A stretch of 64,000 nt of DNA, taken from positions 248,001-312,000 of the forward strand of contig NZ_UAUI01000025.1 of NCBI RefSeq assembly GCF_900455735.1. Reading direction: 5' to 3'. This document shows, piece after piece, positions 39,463-48,230 of the stretch (its first letter is position 1; each line of letters begins with the position of its first letter). Position numbers and translations under genes: made by a program. Origin of the DNA: Rhodococcus wratislaviensis (lineage in GTDB: Bacteria > Actinomycetota > Actinomycetes > Mycobacteriales > Mycobacteriaceae). Under the pieces are notes generated by a model, which saw nothing but the letters and a program-made list of their open reading frames with translations, searched no databases and was not told the DNA's origin.

Positions 39463-41408
39463 CCGCGCGTCCGTTCGCCGCACCACTCGACCTGGGTAAC
39501 GTGCGACTGCGCAACCGCTTCGTGTCGGCGCCGATGGAGCGCAACTACTGCGAGGTCGACGGCACGATGACCGACGAGTACATCGCGTACCTCGAGCGCC
39601 GTGCGGCGGGCGGCGCAGCACTCGTCTTCACCGAGGCCAGCTACGTGCGGGCCGACGGCAAGGGCCGTATCCGGCAGATGGGTGTGGACGTCGACGAACG
39701 CATTCCGGGCATCGCGAAGATGGCCGAGGCGATCCACGCGCACGGTGCGCTCGTCGGCGTCGAACTCAATCACGGCGGCCGCACCGCGCAGGGTTCCGTC
39801 AGCGGATTCGTCCCCGTCGCACCGTCACCGATCCCGTGCGCGGTGGTCGGCGGCGAAATGCCCGAGCAACTCGACGGCGACGACATCGAGCACATCATCG
39901 AATGCTTCGGCGAGGCCGCCGCGCGCTGTCAGCAGGCCGGGGTCGACGTGATCTCGCTGCACGGCGGTCACGGCTACCTCATCCACCAGTTCCTCTCGCC
40001 GGCGTACAACCACCGCGACGACGAGTGGGCCGATCCGGCGCTGTTCGTCAACTCGGTGATCGACGCCGTTCGCACAATGGCACCGGGTATCGCTCTCGGA
40101 CTGCGGTTCTCGGCGTTCGAAGCCGTCGACGGCGGTCTCGACGCCGAGACGACCCGCGCCCGCATCGACGCGATCGACACCGACCGGCTCGACTTCCTCG
40201 ACGTCTCCGCCGGCAACTACGAATCCGGGCAGTGGATCATCCAGCCCGGCGAGTGGCCGCGCGGACTCCTCGCCCCGTTCTCCGAGCAGTACACGAGGGA
40301 CTTCGACCTCCCCGTCGGAGTCGCAGGCCGGATCAGCTCACCCGAGGTCGCGGCGCAGATCATCGAATCCGGGCAGGCCGACTTCGTGAGCATGGCCCGC
40401 ACCCTGCACGCCGACCCGGACTTCCCGAACCGCGCGCTGGACGGCGGCCGGTACCGGCCGTGCATCGCCTGCAACTACTGCATCGACAGCCTCGCCGCCG
40501 GACCCGTTCCGTGCTCGGTCAATCCGTGGGTGGGCCGCGAACTCGAGCAGCCGTCGAAGACGGCGGACGTGGCGGTGCGCGTCGCTGTCGTCGGCGGCGG
40601 GCCGTCGGGCATGGCGGCCGCCCGCGACCTCGCGCTCGCCGGGCACCGCGTCGACCTGTACGACGAACGCGACAGCCTCGGTGGTGATTTCGCACTGGCC
40701 TCCCGGCTGCACGAATATCCCGAGTACGCGAGGATCGTCGACTGGTACCTCGCCGAGATCGCCGACCTCGACATCACCTGCCACACCGGCACCCGGGTCG
40801 ACGCCGCCGCACTGGCCGAGCTCGACTTCGACGCCGTCGTGCTCGCGACGGGCGGCCGCGGACCCGCGGTCGACCTCCCCGGGGCCGACACCCGGAGGGT
40901 CCGCGACGTTCGCGAGTTCCTGGAATCCGGGGACCCGGCACCCGAGGCGATCACGATCTTCGGCGCCGACCGGGAAGCGGCCGCGGTCGCCGACGACCTG
41001 CTCCAGCACGGCACGAAGGTGGTCATGATCGGCCCGCAGGAGACGATTGCCCACGACGTCGGCCGGCGCGGCAAGATCGTGCTGCTGCCGCGGCTCGCGG
41101 CGAGCGCGAACCTCACCACCCACCTGTCGTCGATCGTGACACGGGTCGAGGAAGACCGGGTAGTGATCTCCACGGGAGGTGCAGAACGGATCGTCGACGC
41201 CCCCGGCGAACTGCTGATCTCGCACGGCGTCGAACCGCGCACCGACCTGCTCGCCGCACTGCGGTCGCCGGCACCGCGACTCGGCGTCCACACGGTCGGT
41301 GACGCGAGCGGTGACGGCGGCTCCATCCACGCCGCTCTCGTCACCGCAGCCGACGTCGCCGTGACGATCACCGCGGCCGCCGATGCTCTCGAGGAGGTCA
41401 GCGCATGA
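39459..41408 (+). CDS. Old-yellow-enzyme/FeS flavoprotein (2,4-dienoyl-CoA-reductase-like)
   Basis: 649 residues. Residues 1-350: FMN TIM barrel (NRFVSAPMERNY; SLHGGHGYLIHQFLSPAYNHR). About 330-370: CIACNYCID...CSVNP, the Cys set for a [4Fe-4S] cluster. C-terminal 300: FAD/NAD domain starting VVGGGPSGMAAARDLALAG. The architecture is that of 2,4-dienoyl-CoA reductase, trimethylamine dehydrogenase and bile-acid/enoate reductases. Here, within a shikimate-like operon, it may reduce a ring double bond or act in reverse as a dehydrogenase. ATG 39459 overlaps the QsuD stop. Confidence 0.9.
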   Translation: MTARPFAAPLDLGNVRLRNRFVSAPMERNYCEVDGTMTDEYIAYLERRAAGGAALVFTEASYVRADGKGRIRQMGVDVDERIPGIAKMAEAIHAHGALVGVELNHGGRTAQGSVSGFVPVAPSPIPCAVVGGEMPEQLDGDDIEHIIECFGEAAARCQQAGVDVISLHGGHGYLIHQFLSPAYNHRDDEWADPALFVNSVIDAVRTMAPGIALGLRFSAFEAVDGGLDAETTRARIDAIDTDRLDFLDVSAGNYESGQWIIQPGEWPRGLLAPFSEQYTRDFDLPVGVAGRISSPEVAAQIIESGQADFVSMARTLHADPDFPNRALDGGRYRPCIACNYCIDSLAAGPVPCSVNPWVGRELEQPSKTADVAVRVAVVGGGPSGMAAARDLALAGHRVDLYDERDSLGGDFALASRLHEYPEYARIVDWYLAEIADLDITCHTGTRVDAAALAELDFDAVVLATGGRGPAVDLPGADTRRVRDVREFLESGDPAPEAITIFGADREAAAVADDLLQHGTKVVMIGPQETIAHDVGRRGKIVLLPRLAASANLTTHLSSIVTRVEEDRVVISTGGAERIVDAPGELLISHGVEPRTDLLAALRSPAPRLGVHTVGDASGDGGSIHAALVTAADVAVTITAAADALEEVSA

Positions 41409-42202
41409 TGGACATCCCGCCCCTCGGTCTCGGGACCTGGCCACTGACCGGCCCGGACGCCACCCGGGCCGTGCTGTCCGGCATCGAAGCCGGCTACCGG
41501 CTCGTCGACACCGCCACGATCTACGACAACGAGGACGCCGTGGGCGTGGCGCTCGCGGAGTGCGGACTGCCCCGCGAGGAGCTGTTCGTCACCACGAAAC
41601 TGCGTGGGAGCGATCACGTGTCGGGTGACATCCGCGGCGCGGTCGAGCGCAGCCTGAAGAATCTGGGACTCGATCGGCTCGACCTGTTCCTCATCCACTG
41701 GCCGCTGCCACGCCACGACCGGTACGTGGCGGCGTTCGAGGCGATGCTCGCCTGCCGCGACGCCGGCCTCGTCCGCTACGTCGGCGTCTCCAATTTCCTG
41801 GAGACGCACCTGCGTCGCGTCGTCACCGAAACCGGAGAAGCGCCCGCGGTCAACCAGATCCAGATGGACCCGTCGCTCGCCCGGCTACCCGTCCGGCGCG
41901 CGAACGACGAACTCGGCGTGCTCACGCAGTCGTGGAGCCCGCTGGGCCGCGGCGACGTGCTCGGTGCCTCCGTGGTCACCGACATCGCCCGGCGCCTCGA
42001 CCACACCCCCGCACAGGTGGTCCTGGCCTGGCACTTCGCGCACAGTGTCGTGCCGGTCGCGAGATCCGCGAATCCCGCCCGCCAGGCCGAGAACCTGGCC
42101 GCCCTCGACGTGCGTCTCACCGCCGCGGACGTCGACGCCCTGAACCGTCTCGACCGCGGCGAGTCCGCGGCCCGGGACGTCGAAACGGAGGAGCACTACT
42201 GA
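41405..42202 (+). CDS. Aldo/keto reductase
   Basis: 265-residue barrel with tetrad Asp/Tyr in LVDTATIYDNE, Lys in FVTTKLRG and His in LIHWPLP; VGVSNFLETHLRRV and the C-terminal VVLAWHFAHSVVPVARSANP give cofactor binding. It resembles the AKR5-type 2,5-diketogluconate reductases. Overlaps both neighbours (4 nt upstream, 1 nt downstream), so it is part of one coupled operon, perhaps reducing a ring ketone. Substrate unknown. Confidence 0.88.
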   Translation: MMDIPPLGLGTWPLTGPDATRAVLSGIEAGYRLVDTATIYDNEDAVGVALAECGLPREELFVTTKLRGSDHVSGDIRGAVERSLKNLGLDRLDLFLIHWPLPRHDRYVAAFEAMLACRDAGLVRYVGVSNFLETHLRRVVTETGEAPAVNQIQMDPSLARLPVRRANDELGVLTQSWSPLGRGDVLGASVVTDIARRLDHTPAQVVLAWHFAHSVVPVARSANPARQAENLAALDVRLTAADVDALNRLDRGESAARDVETEEHY

Positions 42203-43299
42203 TGGCACTACGTATCGGCATCGTCGGTTGCGGAAAGATCGCCGGCAACCACGCCCGGGCCCTGCAGCAGGTGCCCGGCGTCGAGGTGGTCGGCTGCTGC
42301 GACCCCGACGTCGACCGCGCCCGCGAGTTCGCATCCGCACACGGCATCGCCCGCGCCGTCGGTTCGGTGGAGGAGTTGATCGCCCTCGGCCTCGATGCGT
42401 GCACCGTCTGCACCCCGCATCCGGTGCACGAGCAGGTGGTCGTCGCGGCGGCGGAGGCCGGGATCCACGTGCTGTGCGAGAAGCCGATCGCCGTCGACGT
42501 CGCCGCAGCCGACCGGATGATCGCGGCCGCCGACCGCGCCGGCATCACGTTCGGTGTGCTGTTCCAGCGTCGATTCTGGCCGGCAGCGCAGCGCATCAGG
42601 GCGGCCATCGACGACGGCCGGATCGGCGTTCCGGTGCTCGGTGAGGCGTCGGTCCTTCTGCACCGCCCGTCGTCCTACTACTCCGCCGACGAGTGGCGTG
42701 GACGGTGGGACACCGACGGCGGCGGTGTCCTCATGACACAGGCCGTGCACCAGATCGACATGCTCCAGTGGTTCATGGGTGAGGCCGTCTCGGTGAGCGG
42801 CTTCATCCGCACCCACACGCACGGCGAGCACATCGAGACCGAGGACAGTGCGTCGGCCGTCGTCTCGTTCGCGTCGGGCGGCACGGCTACCGTCACCGCG
42901 ACCACCGGCGCCAACCACAACCTCGGCAACCGGGTCACCGTCATCGGGCAGACCGGTGCGATCGCGAGCGTCCTCGAATTCCCGGAGGGCAGGAAGGGGT
43001 TCAACGAGATCTGGACGGTCCCCGGCGAAGTCGAGTTCCGCGCCCCGTACACACTCGACGTCCGCGCCAATCTCGACGTCACCGAAGTCAACGCCGGACT
43101 CGCCGACTTCCACACACTCCAGGTACAGGACTTCGCGGACGCCGTCCTGACCGGTCGCGACCCCGCCGTCACCGGACGCGACGCGCGCGCCTCGCTGGCG
43201 ATCGTCGCGGCGATCTACGAGTCCTCGCGCACCGGCCGGGTCGTCGACCTCACACCCGCACCGACTTTCGCAACAACATCCGCTCAGGAGACGCCATGA
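42202..43299 (+). CDS. Gfo/Idh/MocA-family oxidoreductase
   Basis: 365 residues. N-terminal Rossmann IGIVGCGKIAGNHARAL, then CTPHPVHEQV, the family Glu-Lys-Pro motif in LCEKPIAVD, and RFWPAAQRI; the C-terminal domain carries GGGVLMTQAVHQIDML with the usual catalytic His/Asp. Such enzymes oxidise or reduce cyclic polyols (inositol, glucose-like rings) with NAD. A cyclitol- or hydroaromatic-type substrate would fit the surrounding genes. Starts on the stop of the aldo/keto reductase (TGATG). Confidence 0.88.
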   Translation: MALRIGIVGCGKIAGNHARALQQVPGVEVVGCCDPDVDRAREFASAHGIARAVGSVEELIALGLDACTVCTPHPVHEQVVVAAAEAGIHVLCEKPIAVDVAAADRMIAAADRAGITFGVLFQRRFWPAAQRIRAAIDDGRIGVPVLGEASVLLHRPSSYYSADEWRGRWDTDGGGVLMTQAVHQIDMLQWFMGEAVSVSGFIRTHTHGEHIETEDSASAVVSFASGGTATVTATTGANHNLGNRVTVIGQTGAIASVLEFPEGRKGFNEIWTVPGEVEFRAPYTLDVRANLDVTEVNAGLADFHTLQVQDFADAVLTGRDPAVTGRDARASLAIVAAIYESSRTGRVVDLTPAPTFATTSAQETP

Positions 43300-45020
43300 C
43301 CCCCGAACGCACCACCGCCACCTATGACGTCGTCGTCATCGGCTCCGGAGCGGGCGGCCTGTCCGCCGCCGTCGCCGCAGCCGACGGGGGCGCCTCCGTC
43401 CTCGTCGTCGAGAAGGCGGACACCTGCGGCGGCGCGACGGCATGGTCCGGCGGCTGGATGTGGGCGCCGCGGAACCTGTTCGCGCAGGCGGACGGCGTGA
43501 ACGAGGACCGCTCGCTGCCGCGCACCTACCTCGAGCACCGACTCGGGGAGAACTTCGACGCCGCCAAGGTCGACGCCCTGCTCGACGGCGCACCCGAGAT
43601 GGTCGAGTTCTTCGAAAAGAAGACGGCCCTGCAGTTCGTTCCGGGCGCGAAGATCGCCGACATCCACGGCGACACACCGGGTGCGGGCACGGGGCACCGC
43701 TCCGTCGGGCCGAAGCCGGTGAGCCTCCGCAAGCTCGGCCCCGACGTCGCGGCGCTGCTCCGGCGGCAGCTCTACGAGACGTCGTTCCTCGGCATGGGCA
43801 TCATGGCCGGCCCGGACCTGCAGGCCTTCCTGCACTCGACGCGTTCGGCGAAGGCGTTCGTGCACTGCGCACGCAGAGTGTCCACGCACCTGCTCGACCT
43901 CGCCACCAAGCGGCGCGGCCAGCAACTCGTCAACGGCACCGCGCTCGTCGGCCGGCTGCTGCGGTCGGCACTCGACGCCGGCGTCGAGATCCGCGTGAGC
44001 ACGGCGGCCACCGCGCTGACCACCGACTCCGCGGGCGCCGTCACCGGTGTCCGGCTCGAGGGCCCGGACGGGGCCTACTCCGTGTCCGCCCGCCGCGGAG
44101 TCGTCCTCGCCACGGGCGGCTTCAGTCGCGACGTCGACCGGCGCCGCGAACTCTTTCCCCGCACACCCACGGGCCGTGAACACTGGACCCTCACCCCGTC
44201 CACGACCACCGGCGACGGCATCACCCTCGGCGAATCGGTCGGCGGGCGCCTCGACCGCTCGGTCGCGTCGCCGGTGGCGTACTGCCCGGTGTCGATCATC
44301 CGGTACCGCAACGGCAAGGAGGGCGTGTTCCCGCACATCCTCGACCGCGGAAAGCCCGGCGCCATCGGCGTACTCGCCGACGGCCGCCGCTTCGTCAACG
44401 AGGCCCTCGGCTACCACGACTACACCCTCGCGATGGTCGACCAGGTCCCCGACGGCGAAGAGGTCTGCTCCTGGCTGATCGCCGACCAGCGGTACCTGCG
44501 GTATTTCCCGCTGGGCATGGCCAAGCCGCTGCCGATCCCCACGTGGCCGTACCTGACGTCGGGGTACCTCACCCGCGGCCGCACGGTGCGCGAGCTGGCC
44601 GAGAAGATCGGCGTCGACCCGGACGGCCTGGAGAAGACGGTCGCAGCGTTCAACGAGGGCGCCCGCGACGGCGTCGACCCCGAATTCGGTCGTGGCACCA
44701 CACCGTTCACCATCGGGTCGGGGGACGCCGACAACCCGTGGCCCAATGCCTCCCTCGCACCGCTCGAAGAGGGCCCGTTCTACGCGGTCAAGGTCGTGCC
44801 CGGCAGCTTCGGCACGTTCGCCGGTCTGGTCACCGACTCGGCATCGCGGGTGCTGAACGACGACGACCGGCCGATCGACGGGCTGTTCGCCGTCGGGGTC
44901 GACCAGTCCAGCGTCATGGGCGGCCACTACCCGTCCGGCGGCATCAACCTCGGCCCGGCCATGACCTTCGGCTACCTCACCGGTCGCCGCCTCGCCTCGA
45001 CGACAGGAGATCTGCGATGA
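43296..45020 (+). CDS. FAD-dependent dehydrogenase, KstD/fumarate-reductase-like
   Basis: 574 residues. FAD site VVIGSGAGGLSAAVAAADGG at about 11-30, then CGGATAWSGGWMW, the 3-ketosteroid delta-1-dehydrogenase/flavocytochrome-c signature. The C-terminal FAGLVTDSASRVLNDDDR and MGGHYPSGGINLGPAMTFGY close the FAD domain. Members remove hydrogens next to a ketone in a ring. Here it may introduce a double bond in a cyclohexanone-type intermediate, a step towards aromatisation (inference). Overlaps both neighbours by 4 nt. Confidence 0.88.
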   Translation: MTPERTTATYDVVVIGSGAGGLSAAVAAADGGASVLVVEKADTCGGATAWSGGWMWAPRNLFAQADGVNEDRSLPRTYLEHRLGENFDAAKVDALLDGAPEMVEFFEKKTALQFVPGAKIADIHGDTPGAGTGHRSVGPKPVSLRKLGPDVAALLRRQLYETSFLGMGIMAGPDLQAFLHSTRSAKAFVHCARRVSTHLLDLATKRRGQQLVNGTALVGRLLRSALDAGVEIRVSTAATALTTDSAGAVTGVRLEGPDGAYSVSARRGVVLATGGFSRDVDRRRELFPRTPTGREHWTLTPSTTTGDGITLGESVGGRLDRSVASPVAYCPVSIIRYRNGKEGVFPHILDRGKPGAIGVLADGRRFVNEALGYHDYTLAMVDQVPDGEEVCSWLIADQRYLRYFPLGMAKPLPIPTWPYLTSGYLTRGRTVRELAEKIGVDPDGLEKTVAAFNEGARDGVDPEFGRGTTPFTIGSGDADNPWPNASLAPLEEGPFYAVKVVPGSFGTFAGLVTDSASRVLNDDDRPIDGLFAVGVDQSSVMGGHYPSGGINLGPAMTFGYLTGRRLASTTGDLR

Positions 45021-45844
45021 CCGCCCCCCTCGGCCTCGCCGCACTCACCGTGCTCGACACCGCGCCGCTGCAGCAGGTGGACCTCGCCGAGAAGCACGGC
45101 TTCGACACCATCGGGATCCGGTTGCTGCCCGCCGCGCCCGGCACCACCGCCTACCCGCTGCACGAGGACGAGGGCGCCCTCGACGCGCTGATCCGTCGTC
45201 TCGACGATTCGCCGATCGAGGTGTTCGACCTCGAAATCATCCGGTTGGGAGCCGATTTCGATCCGAAATCGTACGTTTCGCTGCTCGAGGCGGGCGCACG
45301 GCTCGGCGCGAAGGCCGTGCTCGTCGGCGGCGACGACCGCGACCGCTCCCGGCTCACCGACTCCTATGCCCGTCTCGCGGAACTGTGCGCGCAGTACGGC
45401 ATCGTCGCCGGCCTCGAGTTCATGCCGTGGACGGCCGTGCCCGACGCGGCCACCGCGGTCGAGATCGTGTCGCAGGCCGACGGGCCTGCCCGCAGCGTGC
45501 TGGTCGACGGGCTGCACGTCGGACGGTCGAGCACCACGCTCGACGACCTGGCGGCGATCCCGCGGGACTGGCTGCACTACGCCCAGATGTGCGACGGCTC
45601 GGTGCCTGCACCTGCGGACGACGCCGAACTGATCCGGCAGGCCCGCGAGGAGCGCCTCGTTCCGGGGTCGGGCGGCATCCCGCTCGCCGACATCTGGTCC
45701 ACGTTGCCGGCGGGTCTTCCGGTGAGCATCGAACTCCCCAACGAGCCGCTCCGGCGTGCCGTCGGTACGGACGCGTGGCTCGCGCGGCTGGTCGCCGCCA
45801 CCCGGGAGGTGCTCGCGCAGGTTCCGGCGGCCACCGGACGCTGA
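45017..45844 (+). CDS. Xylose-isomerase-like TIM barrel, possible 3-dehydroshikimate dehydratase
   Basis: 275 residues. The AP-endonuclease-2/xylose-isomerase barrel shows a likely metal-site set Glu in GLEFMPW, Asp/His in VLVDGLHVGRS, Gln in YAQMCDGS and Glu in SIELPNE, in the order seen in bacterial 3-dehydroshikimate dehydratases (AsbF, QsuB N-domain). With QsuD upstream this would take 3-dehydroshikimate to protocatechuate. It could equally be an isomerase/epimerase of a sugar-like ring. Last gene of the coupled run (ATGA start). Confidence 0.8.
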   Translation: MTAPLGLAALTVLDTAPLQQVDLAEKHGFDTIGIRLLPAAPGTTAYPLHEDEGALDALIRRLDDSPIEVFDLEIIRLGADFDPKSYVSLLEAGARLGAKAVLVGGDDRDRSRLTDSYARLAELCAQYGIVAGLEFMPWTAVPDAATAVEIVSQADGPARSVLVDGLHVGRSSTTLDDLAAIPRDWLHYAQMCDGSVPAPADDAELIRQAREERLVPGSGGIPLADIWSTLPAGLPVSIELPNEPLRRAVGTDAWLARLVAATREVLAQVPAATGR

Positions 45845-45867
45845 TTTGTCCGCGCTACCGTTCTTGC

Positions 45868-46779
45868 ATGCCCCGCCCCGACAACGTCCCCGTGTACACG
45901 ATGCGCCAGCTGGCGGCGTTCGTGGCGGTGGCGGAGACCGGGACGATCAGCGGTGCGGCCGAGCGGATGCACGTGTCGCAGTCGGCGTTGTCCGCGGCGG
46001 TGACGGATCTGGAGAAGGCACTGAAGGCGCAGCTGTGTGTGCGCCGGCGCGCCCGCGGTGTGCAGCTGACCCCGACCGGGGAGGCGGTGCTGTCGCGGGC
46101 GCGGGCCCTGTTGCAGCAGGCGGGGGAGTTGCAGTCCGACGCGTCCGGGGAGGGCGGTGTCGTCGCGGGGCCGATCGCCGTCGGCTGCTACCCGGCGCTC
46201 GGCCCGACGATCCTGCCGTCGATGTTGTACGCGTTCACCGCCGAGTACCCGCGGGCGTCCGTGGAGTTCCGGGAGGACACCCAGAACCGGTTGCGGACGC
46301 AGCTCGAGGGCGGCGAACTGGACGTCGCCATCGTCTACGACCTCGACCTTCCCCCGGACTGGCAGACCGTCCCGCTGATGACCCGCGAGCCGATGATCGT
46401 CCTCGGGGCGGAGCATCCGCTGGCGGGCGTCGACGGGCCGGTGCGCCTCGCGGATCTGGCCGAGCACCCGATGGTGCTGCTGGACGCGCCGCCCAGCACC
46501 AACCATGCGATGGACGTCTGCCGGGAGGCCGGTTTCGCGCCCCGGGTGGCGTATCGGACCGCGAACTTCGAGACGGCGCGGGCCTTCGTCGGGCGCGGTC
46601 TGGGGTGGACGCTGCTGCTGCAACGACCCCGGGTGGACGTCACGTACGAGGGTCTTCCGGTCGTCGTGAAACCGATCGCCGACCCGAAACCGGCGTCGGT
46701 GGCCGTGGTCGTCGCGTGGCATCAGGAGGCGACGCTGAGCCGGGTCGCGCGAGCATTCATCCGGTTCGTCACGGCCTGA
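45868..46779 (+). CDS. LysR-family regulator, second of the region
   Basis: 303 residues from ATG 45868. HTH reads MRQLAAFVAVAETGTISGAAERMHVSQSALSAAVTDLEK, split at normal positions; effector domain has GPIAVGCYPALGPTILPSML and GELDVAIVYDLDLP. The SQSALSAAV helix and the domain resemble regulators of aromatic or amine oxidation. It precedes the second transporter and the FAD monooxygenase by 136 nt, so those are its likely targets. I saw no strong inverted repeat in that gap. Confidence 0.9.
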   Translation: MPRPDNVPVYTMRQLAAFVAVAETGTISGAAERMHVSQSALSAAVTDLEKALKAQLCVRRRARGVQLTPTGEAVLSRARALLQQAGELQSDASGEGGVVAGPIAVGCYPALGPTILPSMLYAFTAEYPRASVEFREDTQNRLRTQLEGGELDVAIVYDLDLPPDWQTVPLMTREPMIVLGAEHPLAGVDGPVRLADLAEHPMVLLDAPPSTNHAMDVCREAGFAPRVAYRTANFETARAFVGRGLGWTLLLQRPRVDVTYEGLPVVVKPIADPKPASVAVVVAWHQEATLSRVARAFIRFVTA

Positions 46780-46915
46780 ACTGCGTATTCGTGCCTTCCA
46801 CGGTTTTTCCGCAATTCATGTGGGGATAGTCCCGCTTTTCAGATGTGTGTGAGTCGGGTCATTGTTTTCCGGTAGCGCGATGAGTGTGCGCGCAGCAGAA
46901 CCGGGAAGGCAGACG

Positions 46916-48229
46916 ATGACGGCAATCACCGAGGCGACACCGCCGGTGTCTCACAAGGAAGCGCGCAGGGCAGTCCTGTCGAGCTTCGTCGGTACCGCGA
47001 TCGAGTGGTACGACTTCTTCATCTACGGCACCGCCGCAGCCCTGGTGATCGGACCGCAGTTCTTCCCCGGCGCGTCGACGTTCGCCGGAACCCTGGCCGC
47101 ATTCGCCACGTTCGCGGTCGGCTTCATCGCCCGCCCGATCGGCGGTGTCGTCATGGGCCACTTCGGTGACCGCATCGGGCGCAAGTCGATGCTGGTGCTG
47201 TCGCTGACCATGATGGGCGCCGCGACCGTCGGCATCGGCCTGCTCCCGAACTTCGAGGCCATCGGGGTGGCCGCACCCATCCTGCTGGTGGCGTTGCGGT
47301 TCGTCCAGGGCATCGGCGTCGGCGGCGAATGGGGCGGCGCGGTCCTCATGGCGACCGAACACGCCCCGGAAGGCAAGCGCGGACTGTACGGCGCGGCGCC
47401 GCAGATGGGCGTCCCGGCCGGAGTGATCATGGCGAACGTCGTGTTCCTCGCCGTCACCCAACTGCTGTCGGACGACGCGTTCCAGACGTGGGGCTGGCGT
47501 GTGCCGTTCCTGATGAGCGCCGTGCTCGTCGGCGTCGCGATGTGGATTCGCCTCGGCGTCTTCGAGTCCCCGGCCTTCGCGGAGGCCAAGGAGAGCGACA
47601 CGATCGTGAGAATGCCGATCGTCGAGGTGCTGACCCGCAACTGGCGGACCGTGCTGCTCGCGGCCGGCACGTTCATCGCCACCAACGGCATCGCCTACGT
47701 GTTCATGGTGTACGTCCTGACGTACGGCACCAAGGAACTCGGCTACAGCCGCGCCACCATGCTCACACTGCTGATCGTCGCGTGCCCGGTCTGGATGGCG
47801 GGCATGGCCGTGTCGGCCTGGAAGTCGGACGTGCTCGGCAGGCGCCGCGTCTACACGTGGAGTTCGATCGCGCTCGTGATCGTGGCCGCGGTGTTCTTCC
47901 CCCTCATCGACACGGCGTCGATCCCCGTCATGCTGCTCGCAATGATCGTGATGGCGGCGGTGCTCGGCACCACCGCGGGGCCGCAGTCCGCACTGTTCGC
48001 GGAACTCTTCCCCGCCCACATCCGGTACAGCGGCGCGTCTCTCGGCTACCAGATCGGCGCCATCCTCGGCGGCGGACTCGCACCGTTCATGGCGACGTGG
48101 CTGTTCGGGGCCTTCGGCAGTTCGACGGCAATCACCGCCTATTTCGTGGTGATCGCCGTGGTCAGTCTCGTCTCCATCCTGCTGTTGCCGGAAACCAACA
48201 CCACGCGCCGGGAAGCGGAGGCCGTCTGA
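46916..48229 (+). CDS. MFS transporter of the MHS group
   Basis: 437 residues with about 12 membrane segments from ATG 46916 (GGAAGG upstream). VGTAIEWYDFFIYGTAAALV is the MHS family N-terminal signature; GDRIGRKSML is the TM2-3 loop, and the cluster VGGEWGGAVLMATEHAP in TM5 is typical. The FAD monooxygenase follows after 1 nt, so it likely imports that enzyme's aromatic or hydroaromatic substrate. The AAHS-type importers in the other clusters belong to a different subfamily. Confidence 0.88.
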   Translation: MTAITEATPPVSHKEARRAVLSSFVGTAIEWYDFFIYGTAAALVIGPQFFPGASTFAGTLAAFATFAVGFIARPIGGVVMGHFGDRIGRKSMLVLSLTMMGAATVGIGLLPNFEAIGVAAPILLVALRFVQGIGVGGEWGGAVLMATEHAPEGKRGLYGAAPQMGVPAGVIMANVVFLAVTQLLSDDAFQTWGWRVPFLMSAVLVGVAMWIRLGVFESPAFAEAKESDTIVRMPIVEVLTRNWRTVLLAAGTFIATNGIAYVFMVYVLTYGTKELGYSRATMLTLLIVACPVWMAGMAVSAWKSDVLGRRRVYTWSSIALVIVAAVFFPLIDTASIPVMLLAMIVMAAVLGTTAGPQSALFAELFPAHIRYSGASLGYQIGAILGGGLAPFMATWLFGAFGSSTAITAYFVVIAVVSLVSILLLPETNTTRREAEAV

Positions 48230-48230
48230 C

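Noticed and set aside
46801-46828. SigF-like GGTTT-N16-GGGATA before the second MHS transporter
   Set aside because: The -10 half deviates from GGGTA and the LysR context suggests ordinary regulation.
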